Assembly: GCF_900101295.1 (NCBI RefSeq)
Contig: NZ_FOIL01000029.1
Span: 1-40,669 of the forward strand
Length of the DNA: 40,669 nucleotides
Reading direction: 5' to 3'
Source of the DNA: [Clostridium] aminophilum
GTDB taxonomy: Bacteria > Bacillota > Clostridia > Lachnospirales > Lachnospiraceae
Shown: piece after piece, positions 34,104-40,669 of the stretch
Layout of the letters: the number at the start of each line of letters is the position of its first letter
Position numbering within the stretch: position 1 is the first letter of the stretch
Translations under genes and position numbers: made by a program
Notes under the pieces: model-generated
The model's input: the letters and a program-made list of their open reading frames with translations, nothing else
Databases searched by the model: none
What the model was told of the DNA's origin: nothing

Positions 34104-34949
34104 TTACTTGTTTCCGTTTCTTCTTCTGACAATCAGCTTGTTGGAGTGCTTGTTCTTCTTTCTGGTCTTAAGACCCAGAGCAGGCTTACCCCACGGTGTG
34201 CTCGGACCCGGACGTCCTACCGGAGCCTTACCTTCACCACCGCCGTGCGGATGGTCATTCGGGTTCATGACAGATCCACGTACGTGCGGTCTGATACCCA
34301 TGTAACGAGTCTTACCAGCTTTACCAAGGTTGATCAGGTTGTGCTCGCCGTTGCCAACAACACCAAGTGTTGCGCAGCAGTCGATCGGAACCATTCTCAT
34401 CTCGCCGGACGGAAGTCTCAGAGTAGCGTACTTGCCTTCCTTAGCCATGAGCTGAGCAGCTGTACCAGCGGAACGAACCATCTGGCCGCCTCTGCCCGGA
34501 TAAAGCTCGATGTTGTGAACGTTGGAACCTACCGGAATCTTGCTCAGCGGGAGGCAGTTACCTGTTCTCGGCTCTGCATCAGCGCCGCTCATAACTGTCT
34601 GGCCAACCTTCAGTCCTGCCGGAGCAAGGATATATGCCTTAACGCCGTTTGCGTAGCTCAGAAGAGCGATGTTAGCAGTTCTGTTCGGATCGTACTCGAT
34701 CGCAGCAACAGTTGCCGGTACGCCAACGATGTTCTTACCATTTCTCTTGAAGTCGATGATTCTGTACTTACGTCTGGAACCGCCGCCTCTGTGTCTAACG
34801 GTGATCTTACCCTGATTGTTACGACCTGCGTTCTTCTTTAAAGAAACAACAAGGGACTTCTCCGGAGCAGACTTTGTGATCTCAGAGAAATCATATCCAG
34901 ACATGTTTCTTCTGGACGGGGTATATGGGCTGTATGTTTTAATTCCCAT
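34104..34949 (-). CDS. rplB: 50S ribosomal protein L2
   Basis: 281 residues. [20 protein letters not shown] near residue 40 and the C-terminal [19 protein letters not shown], which holds the conserved histidine near the peptidyl-transferase centre. Full length. A 104-bp gap from rplW contains two stems, ACACGGG/CCCGTGT and GCGGGG/CCCCGC. Confidence 0.98.
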   Translation of the reverse strand: MGIKTYSPYTPSRRNMSGYDFSEITKSAPEKSLVVSLKKNAGRNNQGKITVRHRGGGSRRKYRIIDFKRNGKNIVGVPATVAAIEYDPNRTANIALLSYANGVKAYILAPAGLKVGQTVMSGADAEPRTGNCLPLSKIPVGSNVHNIELYPGRGGQMVRSAGTAAQLMAKEGKYATLRLPSGEMRMVPIDCCATLGVVGNGEHNLINLGKAGKTRYMGIRPHVRGSVMNPNDHPHGGGEGKAPVGRPGPSTPWGKPALGLKTRKKNKHSNKLIVRRRNGNK

Positions 34950-35053
34950 GACTCAAAACTCCTTTCGCGAACACGGGCAATCCCGTGTCCCGTTTCTCAC
35001 GGATTGGTTACCGTATATTGGTGTCAGCGGGGATACTCCCCGCAGTTAGCGGA

Positions 35054-35353
35054 TCAAAGACCTGCGAAGATCTCGATCTCTTTGCTGTCCTCAGTAAGCT
35101 GAACGATAGCTTTCTTCGTCTTTGCAGTCTTGCCGACGATCATGCCTCTTCTCTTGTCCTTACCTGCACAGTTCATGGTGTTAACACTCTTAACCTTGGT
35201 GCCCGGGAACATCTTCTCAACGGCATCCTTGATCATGGACTTGTTAGCCTCTGTGTGAACCAGGAAAGTGTACTTCTTGTCAGCCATGGAGCTCATGCTC
35301 TTCTCAGTTACGAGCGGCTTGAGGATTACGTCATAATACTGAATGTTTGCCAT
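35054..35353 (-). CDS. rplW: 50S ribosomal protein L23
   Basis: 99 residues ([20 protein letters not shown]; the [11 protein letters not shown] beta strands near residue 52). It sits at the tunnel exit and docks trigger factor and SRP. Its ATG shares one base with the rplD stop (TAATG), so the genes are coupled. Confidence 0.98.
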   Translation of the reverse strand: MANIQYYDVILKPLVTEKSMSSMADKKYTFLVHTEANKSMIKDAVEKMFPGTKVKSVNTMNCAGKDKRRGMIVGKTAKTKKAIVQLTEDSKEIEIFAGL

Positions 35354-35973
35354 TATGCATATACCTCCTCGATTGCGCTTACTGCAGCCTTGGTAGCAAC
35401 TACAGTGTTGTACTTAAGGATATCGTAAACGTTGATTGTGTTCACGCGTGCGGTCTTAACGTCAGCAACGTTTCTTGCGGAAACTGCTGTCTTCTCGCAC
35501 TCGTCATCCAGAACAACGAGAGCCTTCTGAACCTTGAGGTTCTTCAGAACTGCTGCGAACTTCTTTGTCTTGATCTCGTCAAACTTCAGAGAATCAACAA
35601 CAACGAACTTGTTCTCCTGAACTCTGGAGGTAAGTGCGCTCTTCAGAGCTGCTCTCTTCTCCTTCTTGTTCAGAGTGATTGTGTAATCGCGCGGAGTCGG
35701 TGCGAATACTACGCCGCCGCCCTTCCACTGCGGAGCACGGGTTGAACCCTGTCTTGCGTGACCAGTTCCCTTCTGTCTCCACGGCTTTCTGCCGCCGCCG
35801 GAAACCTCGGAACGTGTCTTAGCCTTCTGAGTTCCCTGACGCTTGTTTGCAAGCTGTGCAACAACTGCCATGTGAACCAGATGCTCATTTACTTCTACGC
35901 CGAATACTGCATCGTTGAGCTCAAGAGTGCCAACTTCAGCGCCTTCCATATTGTAAACAGATACATTAGCCAT
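35353..35973 (-). CDS. rplD: 50S ribosomal protein L4
   Basis: 206 residues. The tunnel-lining loop is [21 protein letters not shown] near residue 55. It starts at MANVSVYN (35973) with AAGGAGG 9 bp ahead; the frame extends to 35994 without a site. In E. coli L4 is also the repressor of the S10 operon, relevant to the long rpsJ leader here. Confidence 0.97.
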   Translation of the reverse strand: MANVSVYNMEGAEVGTLELNDAVFGVEVNEHLVHMAVVAQLANKRQGTQKAKTRSEVSGGGRKPWRQKGTGHARQGSTRAPQWKGGGVVFAPTPRDYTITLNKKEKRAALKSALTSRVQENKFVVVDSLKFDEIKTKKFAAVLKNLKVQKALVVLDDECEKTAVSARNVADVKTARVNTINVYDILKYNTVVATKAAVSAIEEVYA

Positions 35974-36001
35974 CTGTGTGTTCCTCCTTTCCATCTACTG
36001 C

Positions 36002-36637
36002 TTAGTTTGCAGACTTAACAGCCTCTCTGATTGTAACCAGAGCCTTCTTCGGTCCCGGAACGGAACCCTTAACAAGGATCAGGTTGTTCTCTGCATCAAC
36101 TCTAACAACGCTCAGGTTCTGAACAGTTACTCTTACGCTGCCCATGTGGCCCGGCATTCCCTTGCCCTTAAATACGCGGCCCGGGGTAGTAGCGGAACCA
36201 TTGGAACCCTGATGACGATGGAACTTGGAACCATGAGCCATCGGTCCTCTGTGCTGACCATATCTCTTGATCGCACCCTGGAAACCTTTGCCCTTGGAGA
36301 TTGCAGTTGCATCAATCATATCGCCCTCAGCGAAGATATCAGCCTTGATCTCATCCTTTACAGAGTACTCCTCAGCGTTCTCAAAACGGAACTCTCTGAT
36401 GAATCTCTTGTAGCTGACACCAGCCTTGTCAAAGTGACCCTTAACCGGCTTGGAAACCAGCTTCTCTCTCTTGTCAGCAAAGCCGACCTGAACAGCCTTG
36501 TAGCCGTCGTTCTCTTCAGTCTTAACCTGTGTTACTACGCACGGGCCTGCCTGAAGAACTGTTACCGGAACGAGTACTCCGTCTTCATTGAAGATCTGAG
36601 TCATTCCGACCTTGGTAGCTAAGATAGCTTTCTTCAT
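36002..36637 (-). CDS. rplC: 50S ribosomal protein L3
   Basis: 211 residues from [20 protein letters not shown] (36637, AGGAGG ahead); the open frame to 36676 has no separate site. The central extension reaching the peptidyl-transferase centre ([20 protein letters not shown]) is intact. An 80-to-120-bp gap from rpsJ holds a GTCCGGA/TCCGGAC hairpin (36700-36716) and an ATCCC/GGGAT one (36730-36743). Confidence 0.98.
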   Translation of the reverse strand: MKKAILATKVGMTQIFNEDGVLVPVTVLQAGPCVVTQVKTEENDGYKAVQVGFADKREKLVSKPVKGHFDKAGVSYKRFIREFRFENAEEYSVKDEIKADIFAEGDMIDATAISKGKGFQGAIKRYGQHRGPMAHGSKFHRHQGSNGSATTPGRVFKGKGMPGHMGSVRVTVQNLSVVRVDAENNLILVKGSVPGPKKALVTIREAVKSAN

Positions 36638-36756
36638 TGGAAAATGACCTCCTGTTTTTTCTACAGCGGAACGCATCTTTCAGCGTTCATCCTAGAACCG
36701 TCCGGACTGTCCGGACCTTTCAGGACTTGATCCCTTACGGGATACCAGGCTGTTTT

Positions 36757-37074
36757 TTACTTGTTTTTCATCTTTACGTTGATATAAACACCTGCAGGCA
36801 TCTCAAGTCTCTGCAGCGCATCAACCGTCTTCTGGTTCGGAGCAATGATGTCGATCAGTCTCTTGTGAGTTCTCTGCTCGAACTGCTCTCTGGAATCCTT
36901 ATACTTGTGAACCGCACGAAGGATGGTTACTACTTCCTTCTTTGTCGGCAGCGGAACCGGTCCGCTCACCTTAGATCCATTCTTCTTTACGGTTGCTACG
37001 ATCTTTGCTGCAGACTGATCTACCAGCTGATGATCATAAGCCTTAAGTGTGATTCTCATTACCTGACTTGCCAT
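36757..37074 (-). CDS. rpsJ: 30S ribosomal protein S10
   Basis: 105 residues starting [19 protein letters not shown], with the family's [22 protein letters not shown] block (NusE, also part of antitermination complexes with NusB). I chose the ATG at 37074 because AAGGAGG is 11 bp upstream; the frame is open to 37131 but that part lies in the leader. It is first in the S10 operon. The usual rpsL-rpsG-fusA-tuf genes are not upstream. Confidence 0.98.
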   Translation of the reverse strand: MASQVMRITLKAYDHQLVDQSAAKIVATVKKNGSKVSGPVPLPTKKEVVTILRAVHKYKDSREQFEQRTHKRLIDIIAPNQKTVDALQRLEMPAGVYINVKMKNK

Positions 37075-37290
37075 AAAAAAAGTCGCCTCCTTTTCGTACT
37101 CTGAAGCACGACAAGCGGTGACTGTACACATACCCGTGTGTGTCCGACCGGATCACACACCCGAATTGTCTTCGGTTCCGTTGTTTAACTGTACAGTGAC
37201 TTGTCGCCAGTTTCTAACTTGACATTCGCTCCACGGAGAACCTGTCGCAATGGACAGCAACTTCACGCTTCACAGCTATCATGTCACAAC
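37075..37290 (-). ncRNA. Structured 5' leader of the S10 operon, candidate autoregulatory RNA
   Basis: About 215 nt between the promoter and rpsJ. On the minus strand GACAAG (37205-37200) and ACTGTACA (37197-37190) pair with TGTACAGT (37128-37121) and CTTGTC (37115-37110). This long stem encloses CCGAA/TTCGG (37161-37175) and GTGTGTG/CACACAC (37136-37160) hairpins. The pairing ends just before the rpsJ ribosome binding site. S10 leaders bound by L4 are known in gammaproteobacteria; whether this one works that way is inference. Confidence 0.6.
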
Positions 37291-37296
37291 GACGCT

Positions 37297-37325
37297 ATCA
37301 TATCATAGGTGTCAATGCTTTGCAA
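37297..37325 (-). promoter_or_regulatory. Promoter of the S10 operon
   Basis: TTGCAA (37325-37320), 17 bp, TATGAT (37302-37297) on the minus strand. A second TATGAT overlaps it by one base, and a TTGACA in between has no partner at correct spacing. Confidence 0.7.
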
Positions 37326-37521
37326 GAAATTTTTGTTCTAAATTAAATACAATCCATGTTTTATGCAAAATACAGCATATTTCCCATAGATCCGGCGTTT
37401 CCGGAGGGTTTCGGGGGCATTTTCACCCAAGCGGCGGCACCTTTCTCCTCATTTCCGCCAGACACGCTTCCATAATTCCGGCTCCGCATTTTTACAGCCG
37501 TCTGTTCTCTCCGTCATGCAG

Positions 37522-37560
37522 AAAAACGGGCATCCGCCAGGAATTCCCGGCAGATGCCCG
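37522..37560 (-). terminator. Rho-independent terminator after the cell-wall-binding protein gene
   Basis: CGGGCATC (37560-37553) pairs with GATGCCCG (37534-37527), with an inner GCC/GGC stem, followed by five T on the minus strand. It separates this gene from the S10 promoter. Nothing else is seen between 37340 and 37520. Confidence 0.8.
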
Positions 37561-37660
37561 CTGACTTTCTATATTAATCGGATCGTTTCCTACTATATAT
37601 AAGCAGTATCTTCGAACCATATCCCCCCGCGTGTTCCGACCGACGGGCCGATCTCCCGGA

Positions 37661-39037
37661 TCAGTTGTCCCAGAACTCCGGCTCAACCGGCTCTTCCGCC
37701 GACTCATCGCCCTTGGACGACTCTCCGTCCACCTCACAGATGATACCGTTCGCGTTGGTCTTGTATTTCGTTCCGCTAATCTTGAAGGTATCCTTCGTAA
37801 GAACCTTTCCGGAACGGTTGACCGCGTAATTCTTTCCGTCAATGGCAAAGATCGCCGCATTGTTGTCGGTTGCCTGCTGAAGACGTCCCATATAGTAGAG
37901 GTACTTGTTCTTCACGCCGGTAAATCCGCGGCCCTTGTTGTTGCCCGTCTCATTGAAGTAATACTCGTGTTTGGAGCCGTCGCCCTCTTCCACCGTGCCT
38001 TTGCCGCAGACAACCGAGCTGGTCGCCTTGTCTGCGCCGAAGAAGTAGGCTGCGTACTCATCACGGTTTCCGATACGAAGCTTCCGAAGTCCGTAAACCG
38101 GATTGCCCTTGTCATTGAAGAGATAGGTCACTCCGTTGATCTTCTTCAGATTGTTGGTGGAAGCTTCGGAAAGCTCCGGTCCGACCTCCGGCACGCCCTT
38201 CGCATCAAAATAATACCACTGCTCTTCGTAATCATCGAGCTTCATGAGACCGTCCAGTTCATCGTCATCCGGCGGGGTGAGCATCGCCCACTTTGTCATC
38301 ACGGATCCGTCCGACTTGAAATACCGCATATTCTTGAAGCTGCCGGCATCCTTGTCGCCCATGTTGACCCATCCGGTCTGCATCGCGCCCTTGTCGTTGA
38401 AGCAGAAGTACTTGCCGTCGATCTTCTCTAACTGATAGCCGGATCCCTCCGGCTCAAATTTTTTTCCGTTAGACTTGAAATAGTACCAGTGGAAATCTTC
38501 GTCGTCCTTGATATCCGGAGCAGTCGAATCGTCTTCCTTCTTGTCCGGATCTTCAAGCCATACCCATCCGGTCTGCATTACGCCGTCGCCGTTCACATAA
38601 TACTGCTCGTCATCAACCCATCCGGTCTGCATCTCACCGTCGTCATTGAAGTAGTAGTATTTGTTGTTGATCTTGGACCAGCCGCCGGTCACACACTTGC
38701 CGCTGTTGCCGAAATAGTACCATGCGGACTGTCCGGTCTGGTTCCAGTCCGGATTCTTGATCGCAAGCTTCATCCACTTATTCACAACAATCTTTCCGTC
38801 GCCGTCCACGTAATACTCATTGTCAGCCCAGGAATTGGTCGCCATCACACCCTGCGAATTGATCCAGCGCCACTCATTGTCCGCACCGCGCTGCCATTCA
38901 TTGGTCACACGCTTTCCGCTGTCATTGACATAAGTCCAGTCATTGCCGGATTTCTGCCATCCTGCCGCAAATGCGGTCATGCTCATTCCCAGCGCCAGCG
39001 CTGCAGTGAAAGCGGCCACATACACTTTCTTTGTCAT
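37661..39037 (-). CDS. Secreted cell-wall-binding repeat protein
   Basis: About 458 residues. Signal peptide MTKKVYVAAFTAALALGM ending at TAFA, mature from AGWQKSG. The rest consists of some 12-15 aromatic/glycine repeats of the choline/glucan-binding (CW_binding_1) type, e.g. WYYFGNSGKCVTGGW, YYYFNDDGEMQTGW, YFCFNDKGAMQTGW. There is no recognisable catalytic domain and no LPXTG motif, so attachment would be by the repeats alone. Several acidic loops (PPDDDELDGL) and an acidic tail are present. The second of two adjacent ATGs (39037) is better spaced from GAGGAGG. The ligand is unknown. Confidence 0.85.
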   Translation of the reverse strand: MTKKVYVAAFTAALALGMSMTAFAAGWQKSGNDWTYVNDSGKRVTNEWQRGADNEWRWINSQGVMATNSWADNEYYVDGDGKIVVNKWMKLAIKNPDWNQTGQSAWYYFGNSGKCVTGGWSKINNKYYYFNDDGEMQTGWVDDEQYYVNGDGVMQTGWVWLEDPDKKEDDSTAPDIKDDEDFHWYYFKSNGKKFEPEGSGYQLEKIDGKYFCFNDKGAMQTGWVNMGDKDAGSFKNMRYFKSDGSVMTKWAMLTPPDDDELDGLMKLDDYEEQWYYFDAKGVPEVGPELSEASTNNLKKINGVTYLFNDKGNPVYGLRKLRIGNRDEYAAYFFGADKATSSVVCGKGTVEEGDGSKHEYYFNETGNNKGRGFTGVKNKYLYYMGRLQQATDNNAAIFAIDGKNYAVNRSGKVLTKDTFKISGTKYKTNANGIICEVDGESSKGDESAEEPVEPEFWDN

Positions 39038-39130
39038 CATAACCTCCTCTGGGCAGTCATTCCGCCCCCGGATTCTCTGTATAATCATCCCCGGGATACA
39101 TTCCCCCAATGATGCTGATATCCTGACCTT

Positions 39131-39159
39131 ATCTTATCAGCACGGAGGATAGGGTTCAA
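39131..39159 (-). promoter_or_regulatory. Promoter of the cell-wall-binding protein gene
   Basis: TTGAAC (39159-39154), 17 bp, TAAGAT (39136-39131) on the minus strand. The ~90-nt leader can form a CCCGG/CCGGG stem before the ribosome binding site. Confidence 0.6.
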
Positions 39160-39268
39160 GAAACTTTGTTTTCCATATTTCTTGCAAAATTCTTACATCA
39201 CGGCATAACCAGCCACTTCTCTGACGTCCCGTTTCCCGCAAAACGGCGCGGCAAAGCGCTCTGTCCGC

Positions 39269-39298
39269 TTGACACTGACGCAATGCGCGGGATATGAT
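39269..39298 (+). promoter_or_regulatory. Promoter of the plus-strand methyltransferase gene
   Basis: TTGACA (39269-39274), 18 bp, TATGAT (39293-39298), diverging from the promoter at 39131-39159. No other feature is seen between the two. Confidence 0.65.
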
Positions 39299-39360
39299 GA
39301 CACTGATATTTTTGAGAGAACTCAATCGATACGATAAGAACACAGAGAGGAATTCTATAT

Positions 39361-40224
39361 ATGTGGATTGCAGATCAATGGAATGATTATGAAGTGATCG
39401 ACTGCTCGGCAGGCGAAAAATTGGAGCGGTGGGGCGACTACCTTCTGGTCCGCCCGGACCCGCAGGTCATCTGGACCACCCCGAAGAAGGAAAAAGGCTG
39501 GAAAAAAATGAACGGTCACTATCACCGCTCTTCCCGCGGCGGCGGCGAATGGGAATTCTTTGATCTCCCGCAGCAGTGGTCCATCGGATATAAATCGCTG
39601 ACCTTTAACCTGAAGCCGTTCAGCTTCAAGCACACCGGTCTGTTTCCGGAGCAGGCTGCCAACTGGGACTGGTTCTCCGAAAAGATCCGCAGCGCCAATC
39701 GCCCGATCAGCGTGCTGAACCTCTTCGCCTATACCGGCGGCGCCACTCTGGCGGCGGCCGCTGCAGGTGCCAGCGTCTGCCACGTCGATGCGTCCAAAGG
39801 CATGGTAACCTGGGCGAAGGAAAATGCCGTCTCCTCCGGCCTGGGCGACGCACCGATCCGCTGGATCGTCGATGACTGCGTCAAGTTTGTCGAGCGGGAA
39901 ATCCGCCGCGGTCACCACTATGACGGCATCATCATGGATCCGCCGAGCTACGGCAGAGGACCGAAGGGAGAGATCTGGAAGATCGAGGAAAACATCTATC
40001 CGTTCGTACAGCTTGCTTCCCAGCTTCTGTCCGATCAGCCGCTCTTCTTCCTGATCAACTCTTATACGACGGGACTTGCGCCGAGTGTCCTCTCCTACAT
40101 GATCTCCACCGAGGTCGTTAAACATCACGGCGGACACGTCAAGGCTGACGAGCTTGGTCTCCCGGTATCCGCGAGCGGACTTGTTCTTCCCTGCGGCGCA
40201 TCCGGAAGATGGGAAGCCGACTGA
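39361..40224 (+). CDS. Class I SAM-dependent methyltransferase, RlmI-like
   Basis: 287 residues. Motif I NLFAYTGGATLAAAAAGA (about residues 120-137), acidic loop HVDASKG, and catalytic-region DPPSYGRGPKGEIW (about 198-211) place it near the rRNA m5C methyltransferases RlmI/RlmK. The N-terminal PUA domain of RlmI is missing, and the N terminus instead has a short beta-rich region. A possible role is rRNA or tRNA base methylation; the target is not proven. GAGAGGA precedes the ATG. It is the only plus-strand gene here, convergent with the truncated creatininase-family gene. Confidence 0.8.
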   Translation: MWIADQWNDYEVIDCSAGEKLERWGDYLLVRPDPQVIWTTPKKEKGWKKMNGHYHRSSRGGGEWEFFDLPQQWSIGYKSLTFNLKPFSFKHTGLFPEQAANWDWFSEKIRSANRPISVLNLFAYTGGATLAAAAAGASVCHVDASKGMVTWAKENAVSSGLGDAPIRWIVDDCVKFVEREIRRGHHYDGIIMDPPSYGRGPKGEIWKIEENIYPFVQLASQLLSDQPLFFLINSYTTGLAPSVLSYMISTEVVKHHGGHVKADELGLPVSASGLVLPCGASGRWEAD

Positions 40225-40250
40225 TTTTTCCCTGACATATGTTTTTTTGT

Positions 40251-40289
40251 AAGAGGAGTCCTCAGCACTCAGTGCTGCGGACTCCTCTT
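40251..40289 (+). terminator. Terminator after the methyltransferase gene
   Basis: AAGAGGAGTCC (40251-40261) pairs with GGACTCCTCTT (40279-40289), with an inner AGCAC/GTGCT hairpin and a short T run. The symmetry could let it work for both convergent genes. Repeat copy B starts 5 bp later. Confidence 0.8.
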
Positions 40290-40294
40290 TGTTA

Positions 40295-40468
40295 TTTCAT
40301 AGGAAATTTCTCCGAAATTCCCTATGAAACAAAACGCTCCGCGAGGATGCGCACGCCGCTGTAAGGAAGCTGTCACCTAACGGTGACCAGCGGCGGCGCG
40401 CAAAGTCCGCGGGGCTCCCCTCAGGACTGAGGGGATGGGGAAGCCGAAGTCCGCTTGCGGACTTTGTT
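40295..40468 (+). repeat. Dispersed structured repeat, copy B (long form)
   Basis: The best-preserved copy. It has four parts in order: AT-rich hairpin with TTTCATAGG/CCTATGAAA arms (40295-40329); GC-rich double hairpin (40335-40402, identical to copy A inverted); a CCCCTCA/TGAGGGG hairpin module (about 40411-40445); and terminal AAGTCCGC/GCGGACTT hairpin (about 40446-40465). It fills the whole space between the methyltransferase terminator and the stop codon of the convergent gene. No coding capacity is supported. Confidence 0.78.
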
Positions 40469-40469
40469 C

Positions 40470-40669
40470 TTATCGTTTCTGCTGCGGTTCCATCTTCCAG
40501 TCACGGATGGAGAGAAGCGCCGGAATCAATTCCTTCGCACTTCTGCGGAATATGATTTCACCTTTTTCAGCGGTCGCTCCCCGCGGATCTCCACCAATCC
40601 CGATGGGACGGCCGTCTTCTGTCTGAAGATCCTCGCCCATCCAGTTGAGCGCTGCTGCACTCGAGAAAT
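40470..40669 (-). CDS. Creatininase family protein, C-terminal part (runs off the window)
   Basis: The last ~66 residues of a gene entering from the right edge, ending DWKMEPQQKR. The segment IGIGGDPRGATAEKGEIIF followed by RRSAKELIPALL resembles the C-terminal signature of the creatininase/creatinine amidohydrolase family (GDP-x-ATAEKG), metal-dependent amidohydrolases. The metal-binding residues would lie in the missing part, so the call rests on this short motif only. Its stop codon is at the edge of repeat copy B. Confidence 0.55.
   Translation of the reverse strand, partial: FSSAAALNWMGEDLQTEDGRPIGIGGDPRGATAEKGEIIFRRSAKELIPALLSIRDWKMEPQQKR

Noticed and set aside
37302-37315. TTGACA near the rpsJ promoter as its -35 box
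   Set aside because: It lies only 7 bp from the nearest TATGAT and has no -10 at 16-18 bp. The TTGCAA box fits with exactly 17 bp.
1-40468. The inverted repeats at both window ends as terminal repeats of a 40-kb mobile element
   Set aside because: The interval holds the essential ribosomal operon, no transposase or integrase was seen, and two more copies lie inside. The ends are simply two members of a dispersed family.

Overview
The window looks like chromosomal DNA of a moderately GC-rich clostridial Firmicute, most likely in or near the Lachnospiraceae. Evidence from the sequence: strong AGGAGG-type ribosome binding sites; TTGACA-N17-TATAAT promoters; a zinc-ribbon S14 (type Z); a zinc-type adenylate kinase; a BirA-type biotin operator; a group II ECF transporter core; and an unusually long L17. 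The genus cannot be fixed from this sequence alone.

Almost everything lies on the minus strand. Read in the direction of transcription, from the right: a secreted cell-wall-binding repeat protein (39.0-37.7 kb), then the S10-spc-alpha superoperon rpsJ-rplC-rplD-rplW-rplB-rpsS-rplV-rpsC-rplP-rpmC-rpsQ-rplN-rplX-rplE-rpsZ-rpsH-rplF-rplR-rpsE-rpmD-rplO-secY, adk-map, infA, and rpmJ-rpsM-rpsK-rpsD-rpoA-rplQ (37.1-20.5 kb). After a terminator come a two-gene ABC/GldFG-like exporter, glycogen synthase, a YuiD-type PAP2 protein and a foldase-like lipoprotein (20.2-13.6 kb). The usual tail of the cluster follows: ecfA1-ecfA2-ecfT-truA and rplM-rpsI, ending in a terminator at 8.6 kb. The left end is accessory: an AT-rich AAA ATPase with a paired palindromic operator, a PrsW-like membrane protease, a ZIP metal transporter, an esterase, KtrB/KtrA potassium uptake and bioB-bioY. 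On the plus strand there is only an RlmI-like methyltransferase (39.4-40.2 kb). A truncated creatininase-family gene runs off the right edge on the minus strand.

Functional links: BioY is the biotin-binding S component that would use the EcfA1-EcfA2-EcfT core encoded 10 kb away. SecY, RpoA, Map, Adk and IF-1 form the usual translation, secretion and transcription set. KtrB and KtrA form one potassium channel complex.

The most unusual content is non-coding. (i) A dispersed, strongly structured repeat of about 130-175 bp occurs four times, at both window ends (68 bp identical, inverted) and in degraded form after rplQ and between map and infA. (ii) Three DnaA-box-like 9-mers spaced 20-21 bp apart lie between truA and the rplM promoter. 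(iii) The rpsJ mRNA has a roughly 215-nt, heavily paired leader. (iv) Two identical 14-bp palindromes bracket the promoter of the AAA ATPase. (v) A 279-bp hairpin-rich spacer separates secY from adk. No tRNA, rRNA, CRISPR array, transposase or prophage gene was seen.
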